64,000 nt of DNA from Lanius collurio (lineage: Eukaryota > Chordata > Aves > Passeriformes > Laniidae). How positions within the stretch are numbered: position 1 is the first letter of the stretch; the number at the start of each line of letters is the position of its first letter. Both the position numbers and the translations under genes were made by a program. Shown piece after piece: positions 48,256 through 60,998 of the stretch. Below the pieces are notes generated by a model. That model was not told where the DNA came from and searched no databases. It was given only the letters and a program-made list of their open reading frames with translations. Where the stretch lies: positions 7,018,899 to 7,082,898 of the forward strand of contig JACBWW010000003.1 of NCBI GenBank assembly GCA_020086605.1, read 5' to 3'.

Positions 48256-51200
48256 ATCTTCTTGATGCTGAGTGTTAGCTGATGATATCTCTGTAATGAA
48301 AACTGTCATTCTATTGGTCCTTTTTACACACATGAGGTAAGCCCACAGCTCTTGAGTGAACTATTTATTGCTCATTAACACTTTACTTGTGGTAGTAAGC
48401 TTGATTAAGCCATTTCCGATTGCCCTTTGTACAATCTCATGAGCTGGAGTGACTGTTAACAGGGACTCACTGGGGAGCTTGACTTAGGCACACACTTTCA
48501 TGATGCTTCCTATGCACTTGTACTGGGAGAAAAATTTAAATTATTGCAGTACCAAGGAGATGGTTACCTCCTGAATATTGAGAAGTGTACTGCCATGGCC
48601 CCCAAAAGGAGGGACCTAAAGGAGGATCACAGAAAAATCCCATTTCTGTGCAATATATAGGTGGGATGCAGAGCTAATCAGCCCAGACCAGCCAGCCTGG
48701 GCTCTCTCTGACATGCAGCTGGAAAGCTGCAAGCTGTCAGGGGATAAAGGATAAGGAGAAAAGCATCATAGCATTTTGCCAGGTAGTGGACCCTCCTGCC
48801 CAGTGACCAGCAGACACAGAAAAATGCAGCAAATTTGCAGGGAGGAATTTCCACAGGAGATGCTGGGTTCACAGTCTGGCAACTCTGAGCCTGCCATGCT
48901 GTACTTCCCTCCTAGCTGATGGGCCAGCCAGTGGAAGGGAAGGATGGACTTCTCTGGGAGGTGCCATGCCTCACTCCAAACTGAAATGCTTTCTGCTTGG
49001 GTCATTTGCTTGGAAATGTTTTTAGGTGCTTACAAAATAATACTCTCCCCTTGTTCACTATGCATTTTCTGTGGGGCAGGGAAGAGAGGACAGGGAATGT
49101 CAGTACTGACACTTCCTCAAGCAGCTCATAGCTTGGGCAGATGTTGCTTGGTCACACTCTGAATAATTTTCACTGTTTTCATTACAATCACATGGGCAAG
49201 AGATTTTGAATAAATCAGAGCTGAGATTGCAGGAAATAAGTTAGTAGATTTTTAAACAAACAAGTGCATATAAAACTGAATCCCTGCCAGCCTGACTAAG
49301 CCCCAGCCATGACATCTGAAAAAACACTTGTAACTTGTTTAGTGACATTTTCCACTAATTGCAGGTCCTGATGGCACTTGTTGGGTCTGACAATACAGCT
49401 GAGCTGCTCAAAGCCAGCCACCACTGGAAGCTGTGAAGAGAAATCCCATCAGCAGCTTTAGACCCTCAAGAACCTCAAACCCCCCAAATCCCTTTGCAAA
49501 ATATCAGCAGAAAGTACCTAAATACCTTTGATGAGCATGAGTTTGCGTGCTTTCCCTTGCTAATCTAGGCAGGTCCTACCAAGCCTATGATGTGTATTTA
49601 ACATCGGATTGGGTTGTCAGGAAGGACAGGGATTGCTTTTTCTCTCAGCCAGGGGTCTGGGATGTGTCCTGCTTGTGCTGCTGAGCCCTCAACCACTCAG
49701 CTGTCTGTGCAGACATCCATGTGTGAAATCCATGTCACCCCCAGAGCCCTGGCTTGGGACAGGGGCCCAAGGAAGCCAAGGAGCTTCCAAAAAGCAGCAA
49801 GTTCATCAAGAAGAGGTTAATTTCAGGGCAGGAGATAGGAGTGATCCTTCTCCCATGGAGAAAGGGTCTCCTTTATAGCCACTGCCCGCCTCCTCTGTCA
49901 ACAGAACATCAACATTTTACATGAGTACTCTGGAAGGACAATGAAATCGGTATTTTTAAAAACCATGGTTATTTCTAAAACCACAAACTATGTTCAGACA
50001 TTATCCAGCCAAAAGAGCAGCAGGAAAAACACTTCCCTTTGCAGCAGGTCTGCATGGTTTCTGAAGGTGGGCTGGAGATGGAGTTTACCTGAGCCAAATC
50101 TGAAGGATCAAACGCTTAGAAGTACCCCCTTTTATTTTGGTATTTCATAATTGTATGTCTTCTGTGCAGTTATCACCTGTCCCCAAACTCCAGATGAGTG
50201 GCAGAAATACCAGCCCATGTTTTTTACATTTTTTACATTGATTGGCAAAATAAGGGCAGCTTCAGTTTAAGCAAGCATTGGTAATGTACCTGCCCTTGGT
50301 TTGGTTTGCTAACCCTGCAATAAATCCTGATTATACAGGAAACTAACTTGATGACCTCAATTTTTTGATGGCCTCAAAGAAATGTGCTGCAGTGTTTTTT
50401 TTCTACTGTTTCTAATAGTCATTATCACCAGCTATGTTACAACTCATCATTAGCTAAAAAGAACACAGTCACGTATTATTTGTGAGTCAGATCAGTCATT
50501 ACTTCTGACATTAAAGTTCTCACTATTTTAAAGATGCATTAAAAAAAAAAAAGCTTTGGTCCTTGTGGCATCTTAAACCTGTTGCAGTCAATTTGATATA
50601 TTAAAATTATGGGAATCTGGGTGCTATTGTTATATTGCTATTTGTGTTGAATTTTTTTCCATTCAAGTACCCATCAACAGAGGCTGTAAAAAGGTCAGAG
50701 AGAGGTCTGGTAGACTAAAATCAATTATTTCCACGGTGCTACCCTGCTGAATTAATCAATTAGAAGTGTTTTTAAGGATCTTTTGGGCTACTTCCAACGC
50801 TTGTGTATTGCTAGACTATATATTCAAAGAGTCATGCTGCATGAATTAGCTTTTGTGGGGGATATGCCTTTCTTTACTTCTTAAAAAAAGACTGTTTAGT
50901 TGGTTGCAGGAAATAAGTCTTGTTCAATGAGTGCTTCCCTGGGTAAATGGTTAAAGATGTGTCTATGTGAAGACACTAGGCACAGAAAATTCATACCAAT
51001 GCAATTATGGATTATGTGTAATACATATAATATAAAAATAAGATAGTGTATCTATTTTAACATACAAAGAAGATTTTTAAAACTGTGGGAAGTGAGGAAT
51101 GTGAGATCACTTGAAGATGATTGTTTGGCTCATTGTGTTTCAACTCTAGGACAAGGGACTGTTGTGATCTCTTCCCTCCATCTTTATATGACATCGTGTC

Positions 51201-54200
51201 CTTTACCATACAACAAAAGCTACTCAGTTCTTCTCTCTCGTACACATGTTAAATTAAGCCTGCAAAAATTATTAGTAGAGTATTATCTGTTCTGGGACTA
51301 TGGCTGAAGATCATATTGTTGTTTATCTGGCACAGAGAAATATGGGCATTACCCTTGAACCATGACACAATTATTTTGGTATTGACTTAATTAGCAACCA
51401 TAACTGCTAATTAAAATGAAAACAAGGTACTTTGTGTCTCAGGTATTTTCATTAAATATAATTTCCTTTAGAAGAAATGAACAGTGGCAAAACCAGATTT
51501 CAAGGCTCTTCTAAGTCTAAGTTTTTTCCAGCATGGGCTTGGTGTGCATGTGACAGTAAGGTGAGCAAGGTGGCTGTGCTGTGTGTGCTGTGTGTGTGGC
51601 AGGGTGCTCTGGTGGGCACACCCATGGGAGGGGGGACCTGGGGGTGCTGTCCCTCCCCCGGAGAGGAATGGGGGAGCTGCCCTTCTGCACAGCCCTGGAG
51701 AATCCCCTTTCTGAAATTGCTCTCTACTCTGATTTTTCATTTATTTTGCAGGTTTTGCTCTTGCTGTCACTGAAAAGCAGAAGCTCAAAACCCTCTTGCT
51801 GTGGTGGCAGATGGGATTTGGGGGGCATTTATTATTTCAAGGCAAAAATGTGTGTCCAACTTACTATTTCATTTTTGTGGAGACATTACAGTGTGGCAGG
51901 GGCAGAGATGCTGAGTTGTTTATGCCAGACCTCTCTAATCAAGCTCTCCATAGAAAGTGCCAAAAATAAGGCCTTTTTTTTGTCTCAGTTACTTCATGAG
52001 AATTGTTCAGTCACATAGAAACAGTGTGTCTGAAGAGAAATATGCAGCTTGGTATTGCAAGTATCCAATTGGAAGCAGGATAAGGCTCAATAAATGCAAA
52101 TCAATTGCATGCATGATAAACCTGTATGTGCTGCTAAATCCACTTGAATTACTAACACAATATAGAGCAAGTCTGGTGGTCACGGCTCTTTAGTGGCACA
52201 TTTTTGCTACAGCAAACAATCAGGGGATTGAGTGGTCCATGCTCCCTGCCCTGTGAGATAAACATGCCACCTTTTCCTTCCAGTCCCTGTGAGTCCCACC
52301 AGAGACCATGACTGCTTATTTTCCCCACTGATGGACTTGCAATTGGTTCATCAAAGATGCAGCACAAAATCCTAAAGTCTCCCAAAGGCATGTTTCCCCC
52401 TTTGAGGGGGAAGAAGATAAGGTACTGTGACTTTCAGTGTGATATATCTGGTGCTTAGCTACCCGCAGATTATGTAGAATTAGGTACAATTTGTCCGGCA
52501 TTTATGTCCTTGAATGTGAAAGAACCCAAAACAATGAAACCGCCCTGTGAAGCTGAGGGAGAGTGGTGTAATTCTGCCATCCTTGGTTTAGATGAGGCCA
52601 TAAAGGGACAAAGGACTAAAACATCCTGCCCTGTCTGCCGAAGGTTAAACTTGCTGTGACCTCCTTAGTAACAATCACAATAATATATCGCTTAGAGGGA
52701 GCCTGTGTTTCAAGCCCACTGACAGGAGATCCAGCTCTTCTCTCAGAAGAAGCTAAACCCTGTTGGTTCTGTCTGCAGTCATTGCCAAGGTTTCTGCACT
52801 CTGTTGGTTGTATGTCCTGTGCAGCTACATGAAACAAGAAATCGAAAGGTAACAATCCTTCCCAAAACTTACATGGACTCTTTCTTCAGCCTTAGATCTC
52901 AACAGGGATCACCAAAACTTGGCTCCTACAGAGACCACTTTCATTACAGGCTTACCCCCTGCAGGGCTTGAATTTCATGCCCACCTCCTCACAGATGATG
53001 TGACCTCCAACCCACTAATTCAGAGGGACAAGTTTGTCTCTGTGAGGCTCTTCCCAAGCCATTACATAGGGTCTAGAGAAACACATTTAGGGAAGACAAG
53101 AGGACAAGCCATCAGCAGCCTTACAAAAATTAGGCTCCAAGCTACTGTGCCTGGGTGGACCAATTCCAGCTCCCTTTCCTGACTGCAGAGAAAAAATTCC
53201 TGCCATGTTTCCAATGCCTTCTATTTGCTTGCTTTAAGAAAAGCCACTGATGATCATCACAATGGGATTTGCTCATAATGTTTGTACAACATTACTCTAA
53301 TACACATCATAATGTGACTGCTTTTGTCCCTAAGCATTACAATAGCACAATTATCAATAGAAGCCAAAAAAGCCATGCTGGGATGCTGCAGTACATCAAA
53401 TTAAAGTGCAAGATAGGCTATATGAATATATTTGTGTTCAGATAATGTGTCAGCCTATAAGCAAAGCATTTGTCATTTTGTGTGAGATGTTTTCCTGAGA
53501 GTTGTGGTTTTTATTACCGAGCAAAAGAATGGCTACTGCTGGTAGCTGCAGTGTGGATGCTCTGTGCTGGCCCTGTACAGCCAGGCAGCTACCCACTGGC
53601 CAGGGACTGCTCATGTCCTAGAAACACACATTTTCAGAAGGCAGAAAAGGATAAAAAGCATGAGGGAAGCAAAGCAGAGCAGTGAACAGCACTGGGTACC
53701 AGGAAAGGGTTGCTGATTTCCTGCTACCAGTGGCCTGGTCCTACACAGGGAAGAGCTTTACATGGAGGTGGAAAGTAAATGCACTAGGATATACAACTGG
53801 AGTTAGTCACGCTAGTGCTCCTCCATGTTTGTTGAATTTGTACCTCCTTATTACTGTAGTCAAAGTTTGGCATGATCTGGAGGAAGCTGACTTTGGTCTC
53901 ACTACCTTCAGCTCCCAATTTCATGCTCATTAGCCGCAATAGTTTAATGCAAGTCCTGTCTTTTTCTGTCAATTATTTTACCATCAATGTTCCTTTGTTA
54001 AATACACAGAGAATCTATAAATATAGATGTCAATAGAAATGAATTTGTTAGTTTGTTTGAGCAAGCCTAAATACCCATGACATTCATTAACACCCGGCTA
54101 CATTTCCCTTTGCAGGACAAGGCTTCTGACACCATCCAGCATTGTCTGTAAGCACCTATAGCTATCGTCCAGAAGCTCTCAAAGTATTTTGGACACATTG

Positions 54201-57200
54201 CTAATTAAAGCCCAGAGCTACAAGAGGATTTAGGTGGGACGAGCATTCCTGACAATTGTAAATGCTGAATAATGAAGTAGCACAGCTGCTTTGTTCTTGT
54301 CCCATACACGCATGCTGCTGCGTGTGTTGGAAGTCCAGCAACCCACCCAGAAGACTCAGCTGCTCGGGGAAATTGTTCTGTAGCTTAGGTTTTCCTGATT
54401 GAGCTGCATCAATGGGCTCTTTTGGGAGTAGATGAGTGCTGGTGTCAATGGCAGGGCCACCATAAGGCCCATATAAATGGCTTTATCCTGTGAAAGAGCC
54501 TCCTCCTACTGCCTGGGGACACCAGGCTGCTGCATGGAAAATGATCTCATGTCTCAGAGGTGCTGAGATATTCAGCAGCCTCTCTGCAAGTCAGTAGTGA
54601 AACTCTGTGGGGGTGTGCTTACAGGTGAAAATATTGATGCTTCTAACCCTTGAGGAGCTTTGGCTAGTCCAAGTCTCACTGCTGCTGGTGCACTGAGGAG
54701 GGCAGGTTTCACCACAGTTGCACTTAGGTCAACAGGCTTTGTTCTTTTTTGTTTGGTGTTAGTTTTGTTAGCCTTTCCATTATGCACGAGCACAGAGGAC
54801 AACACAAGAAAGCAGATGAAATTCTGATTTCACAACACTTTTTGAGATCTTCGTAATAGGTTTCCACTGCACTTCACTCACTTTTTTTTGATGTGCCTGA
54901 ACTTACGTTTGTAACAACTCTTGCAATTCTGAAAATATTCCTTCACCTTTGTTCCCTCTGCCACTTCATTTGCATTGCAACAGTAGTCAGTCCTGAGGGA
55001 TTCAGGACTGGTAAAATTTACTTTGGAGCCTCTTTTACTTTGGAGGATGATAAATAGACTGTGTAATTAGTAACTTGTGTATTATCTAGTGACCTATTAC
55101 AAGGAGATTATGGCTAAAAGACAGTATTGAGGTGTCAAAAATAAGACCAAATGTTCAGTTTGGATTGGAAGGCTTCCTGCTGGACATCTGTGAGTGGTTT
55201 TACTTGCTAACTGCTGACTTTCAGTATTTAGCAATAGGAATACTTAGAGAGGAGAACCCACAAAAGCCATGAATCCACAGTGCTGCTGAAATCTGTGGTA
55301 GGACTAGATGCCAGATACCAAGTATTAACTTTGTCATTATGTCTAATTATATAAACTGTATAATGGAGGGGTCAGGAACATAACCCAGCTCGTCTTGATT
55401 TCAGCATCTTCCAAGCCTTTTCTCTCACTGTGAGGTAGTTGCTCTGTCTGAAATAAGACTCCTCACAGAAGAGAAGGACGTATCGTCACTCCCACATTAA
55501 AACTGCTCAGAGCTAACAATGATGCTGGTTAATAAGTTCAAACGATCAAATTAATTTTTGCAGTGAGGCAGGACTGAAGGGGACCATCTCTTTTCAGCCT
55601 ACAGATATAACTGAAAATGCGAAACACATGTTTTTGGGCACAGAAGTGTTTCTTTGGGCAGGAAGCAGCAGACTAAAACCAAGTCGTGTGCTGGGAGTTA
55701 AGTAACACTGGAGAGTTTATCCTAACAATACTAGTCCTTTAGATATTCCAAGAGAAGAGCATGGCTTGTAACTATGAAGCAATGGCAAATGCTAGACAGA
55801 AAAAGGGTGTTGAAATCATTAGCCCCCATCATATAGACAAGAAATAGGTAGCTATCACATTAAGAGATTAACTGGGATAAGATGTAGGAGAATTATTGTG
55901 TGGTATGAAATCAATTTCTCAATTGCATTTATTATTTTTTAATAATAGAATTATGACTTCTATTTCCGAGTCTAGTAGTTGGAAATATTTTGTGACCCTA
56001 CATTAGGATTTTTTTTATGTTTAAGAAATGTCATGACATGCATCAAGAAAGGCCCTGCAGGATGAAAACAGAACCCAGATGCAGAGAGTGCTGATATTGC
56101 AGTGCTGGAAAGAATAGCACGCCAGCTTCCTGCTGTGCCCTGGGCAGACACATGGCCTTTGGGACATTTTTCTATTTTAGGTGATGTGGTGGGCACTCAT
56201 GAGAGAGGAACTGATAGTGCTATTTTAACACCCCAGTTTCAAGAAAAAGTCAGCCCACAAAGCCAGAACAGTTCCTGCTACAGCTGCATCTTCAGCCTCA
56301 GTCTCAAATGTCCTCAACTCCAAAACTATGACAAGGGATCATTATAACTGAGTTCTCCTCTCTGTGTGTCACTGTGTGAGAGCCTGGAGCCTGTGAAAGG
56401 TGTGTGCTGAGTTAATGAGATTGACCAGAAGTGAAGAACATCAGGAATGTACATGAGAGGGGAGGAAAGCCTGTTAGACTAGCCAGATCCCAAAGAAACT
56501 GTCGCTGACTGCAGCAGACTTGAAAATTAGTTTTTCTGCTTGGCTACAACTGGGTTTCTATAAACACAGATTTCTGTTTGATGGTTCAAAGAGGAAAATG
56601 GTGGTAAGGGAAGGAATGCCTGCAAATGCCTTCTCCAAGCATTGACTTCTACCCCTATCTTCAAGCAGTGGGATGTCTTCCTTTTTCCCCACCTTTTTTT
56701 ATTTTTTTCTTTAAATAGGGTGTTGCCAAGGGTTGTGCTATGACAGCAGCATCCTGCAGTATGTTATTTGCTTCCTTCCTAATCAAAATATTATGGAGTT
56801 GTTATTGCACATCCCTGCTGTAATTTTGGAAATTTAATCCCCAGCATTTGGGGGATCACACTCCTCCCTGCCATGTAAACTTCCTAAGCGGATTCTCTGC
56901 CAAGTTTTCAAGTGTTCCAATTTCAAGTTATTTTGATCTTATCTCTGTTGTGTTTCTGTAGTGCCTTTTACCGTTAAAGATTCTTTATCACAGTCAGAAA
57001 TTACATAAAATTACACTCAGGATCTGTGAACACAGGCCGTGGAGTCCAGAGCTCTCTCACTGAATGGAGACTGAGCAAAAAAGTTATGTGGGCTGCTCCA
57101 GAAATCCAGTTTGAGGAGAGGCACAGACTTTGTAGCTCCACTTTGAGCTGCTGGAATCTGACTCCCCTAACTTTAATATACCCCACATTACACATAAAGA

Positions 57201-60200
57201 TGACCCCTCTAACTTTATCTGGTTTGGAGTATAAATCTTAATAAAGAATCCTAAAATTTTCTTGTCTAAAAGCTGCAAAGCTCTGTCAAGAGGACCATGC
57301 TGACAGGGGTATAAAAAAGAGGGAGTTTTGAGATGTGACTAGTGTCCCTAAATGATGCAATAGCACAAATAGGTAATAAATGTCCTTTCCTGATTCCTGA
57401 GAGCTCTCTGTAGAGCTGGGGTGTCCTGTGGGAGTTCCCCCAGCAGCTGCTTTTCACCGCTTGTTGAAATGCCGGCCGTGCATAGCAAGGGCGTCGACGG
57501 TTTGAGACTCCTTCACACAGACTTGCCTTCAGTCCTCAATTGTGCTTCTAAAGATGACTCCCCTCGGTGCCTGCCAGCCACACGGCTTGGAAACACCCGC
57601 AGCAGCTCCAGCACAGCTGCGCTGCCTTTGCTCCTGGCACACAGATTAATTCAAAGATGGAGAACATCATGTAACAGCTTGAATCTTTATGCTGATCCTG
57701 GGGCTCTTCTTCCTTCATGGGGAAGAACTTCGTGTACTTTAGGATGATTACATATTTGATGATTTTTTTTAAAAACACCTTTTCTTAGCTGCTTGCTGTT
57801 CTGCCCTCTTTCTTGAACACACAGGCTCTCCCAGCAGAACATTGCATTGACAATGGAAGACAAATTCATCCTAGTGAGACTCAGGCAATGTAATCCAGGG
57901 ATTCATTTGCACTCATGCACTCACAGTCTTATTTCCATAGCCTGAGTTAAATGCAGGGACTGGCATACAAGATAGGAAGCATACCTTCTAGTATGACTCT
58001 TTGGAAACATCCATGGCATATCTTGGATCAGTGAAACACTTCACACACCAAAATGATGCATTATGCACAAAGTGTATTACATAGATATGCTGAGGTAGAT
58101 GGGGGCAGACACTAACTGAGAAACCAATGGAAAACTGGCTTCAGGAGTAGAGCTTTGCTAATTGACCATCCCATGGAGCTGGCAGGACTGTGAGGTGCTA
58201 GGGTGGCAGACAAAAGCAGAGAGTAAGCCCAGAGTGCCTACCTTGGGAGCTGTTGAGCTTGCTGCTCCAGAGTGCTGATGACACTTTGCCATGGCAAGGT
58301 GAGCACTGCAGGATCCACCAGGCATTAAATGAGAGGCTAAAGAAAAGACTCAAACACAGTTGCACCTCAGTAGCTCTGCCATACCATGTGCTAGTGAGGA
58401 ATAACCATTCCCATCTCCTACAGAAACTGAGCTTCACACCTCGTGAAGCAAGCCAGCAGCAGTGGGGTCCTAATAGTCATTCTGAATCCTACCTCTTATT
58501 GCCATGGAGAAATGTTTTTCAAAAAGCTTTAAGAAATCTTTTACATCAGCCAAAATCTTGATAATGCACAGAAAAGTCCTGTGTCAAAAACTCCATGTGA
58601 TACTAGTGAGGCAAGTGAAATATTCATTTATGAGAGTTTTTCTCCCCTGGGAGCTGCTAGGGTTGCTGGAACATACTTTGCAATCTTGGATGAGCATTCC
58701 CTGGTTTATACCCCATCCTCCCTGGGATTTCAAATTGCATGCAAACCAGAACTCTCCTGCTGGGACAGTCATGCAAATAAACAACTCACTGTTATTTTAT
58801 GACTCCATTTGATTTTCTCAGTGAGACATTTCTAAGCAGCAAATAGTGAAAGCAATAGCACATAGCATCATCTCTCTGCTCTTACTGAGAGAGCTCTAGC
58901 ACTTGCAGCTGGGCACTGCACATCCTTGAATGTGGGCTGGCTTACATATGAACCTCCCTGTCTTCCATTTTCTTTATTACTTAGTTTTAGTAAGCCTTTA
59001 CTTATGTAAAGTATTTCCTTTTCTTATGAAAACTACCAGCATCAGCTGATTCGTGATGTTATTCAGCTGAATTAACCCGTTCATTCCCCACCACAAATAG
59101 CATATGTTCTGCCCCTCTATGTCATGTACAAAAAGAGTTTTCCCTCCAAGACTGACTCAAAACTGCATCATCTGAACACGGTTGCTCTCTGCTGTGTCCT
59201 GTACCTCACAGCAGCTTGTGTGCTTGTTAATCTCATGTACAGCATGATATCAGATGTTTGCCATCATGAGTGGCCAGCTACAAGCAAAGCTGAACCAGTG
59301 CCAAGCACAGGGGCTGCAGCAACCCTTAAGAATCCCAAACTTCCCCTCCTGGCAGCAACAAGTATCAGGTGTGGTTCATTTGGGGTTTTTTTTGTGCACA
59401 CCCAGCTGTGAGGTCAGGATAGGACAATGTGGGAGGAGTCCCCAGCAGGGCACAGAGGGGCACTGGGGACAGGGAGAGGTGCTTGTGGGGTGCCAGGCAG
59501 CACTGGGCTGGGGGACTGGGAGCATCTGTGCCTTGATTTCATCAAGGGGGCTGCTCATACATGGCAATCATCCTGCTGCCTACCTGGTTGGGGTCCCAGA
59601 GCCAGCCAGCCTGCAGTGAACATGTGCAACCAACACATCACATCCACCCCTTGGCACAAGCCCAGCAGTTTCTGCACTAGAGTCCATTCCTATTGTAAAG
59701 CTGAGGGTGTGATATGAAACCACAACATTCATTTAACTTCAGAAAGGGGATGTTGTACTCAAAACCATAACTCTTTTGGACAAGCACACATTTTATTTCC
59801 TGAATCAATCTTTGCTCTTTTTTGTCCCTTTGACAAGTGACTGTCAAAAAAATTCAGGGGGAGGGCTTGACATTATTGCAAGTAAGGGCTTTTTACATAT
59901 CTTGCTCAAGAAAAATAAGGAAAAAAAATCCCTAATCAATATATTTCCTTTAAAATGTACATAAATTCAACTTATTTGCTAAAGGTAAACACTGCACCAA
60001 TGTTTAGTCTTCAACTGCAGCAAGTCAGAGCTGGCTTAGATTTTAGGCAATGTTTTTAAAGGGTGGGAACCACAGAGCACGGGGACAGGCTGCTGAGAAA
60101 GGCCAAGATCCCCATAACCCAAGGTCTTAGGGAACAATTTAGCCAACATCTGTGTAGAGTGGTCTCACCTTGGGGCAGAAGAAGTAACTTCTGCAGATCT

Positions 60201-60204
60201 GGAG
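48256..60204. other. Long unique intergenic (or intronic) stretch
   Basis: Twelve kilobases with no recognised coding exon, RNA gene or transposon. There is a G-rich block near 51600-51680 and a CpG-bearing block at 57.42-57.65 kb (listed separately). The sequence just before the next CR1 (60060-60204) is GC-richer but not assignable. Confidence 0.45.
57420..57650. promoter_or_regulatory. Candidate regulatory block with CpG cluster
   Basis: Several CpGs (ATGCCGGCCGTGC, GGGCGTCGACGG) sit close together in an otherwise CpG-poor region and are followed by an ATTAATTC homeobox-like core near 57645. No exon signals are visible. The functional label is a guess from composition. Confidence 0.2.
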
Positions 60205-60998
60205 TAACAGCTGTAGATTGGACAATTGGGTGGAGAGAAACATTCTAATCAGATTCAAGAAGGGAAAGTGCAGGGTCCTGCACCTGGGGAGGAATAACCC
60301 CAACTACCAGCACAGGTTGGGGGCTGACTTCTGGAGCTCTGGAGAGAAGAACTTGGGAATCCTGGTGAGTGACAAGTTGACAATGAGCTGGCAATATATC
60401 CTTGTGGCCAAGAGGGCCACTGGTATCCTAGTATGCATTGGGAAGAGTGTGGCCAGCAGATTGAGAGAGGTGATCATTGCTATCTACTCAGCCCTAGTGA
60501 GGCCACATCTGGAGTGCTGTGTCCAGTTCTGGGCTCCTCAGTACAACAAAGACAAGGAAATACTGGAGAGGGTCCAGGGGAGGCCACAAAGGTGATTTGG
60601 GGTCTGGAGTATTTCTCTTATGAGGAGAGACTGCAGAAGCTGGGCCTGTTCACAGTCTGGAGGAGAAAAGGAAGAGAGGATCTCATTAATGTCTCCAAGG
60701 TGGGTGCCAAGAGCATGGTGCCAGACTCTTTTCAGTGGTGCCCAGTGACAGGACAAGGAGCAATGGCCGTAAAATAAATCACGAGAAGGTTCCACCTCAA
60801 TGTGAGGAAGAACATCTTTACACTGAGGGTGGCAGAGCACTGGAACAGACTGCCCAAGGAAGTTGTGGAGACACCTCTCTGGAGGCATTCCAAACCCAGT
60901 TCCTGTGTCACCTGGTGACACTGCCTTGGCAGAGGGGTTGGAGTAGATGATCTCCAGAGGTCCCTTCCAACCCTAATAATTCTGTGATTTTGTGATTC
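60205..60998 (+). mobile_element. CR1 LINE 3' part (I), longest coding remnant
   Basis: On the plus strand a frame at 60218-60595 preserves the C-terminal reverse-transcriptase part of CR1 ORF2, with phrases like FKKGKCRVLHLGRNNPNYQ and IYSALVRPHLECCVQFWAPQ. After a stop and frame change the 3' region follows. It ends GGTCCCTTCCAACCC with AATAATTCTGTGATTTTGTG and ATTCTGT. It is 5' truncated and inactive. Confidence 0.94.

Noticed and set aside
60218..60777. Two overlapping plus-strand frames of 114-125 residues
   Set aside because: These are remnants of CR1 ORF2 and its 3' region, not a host gene.
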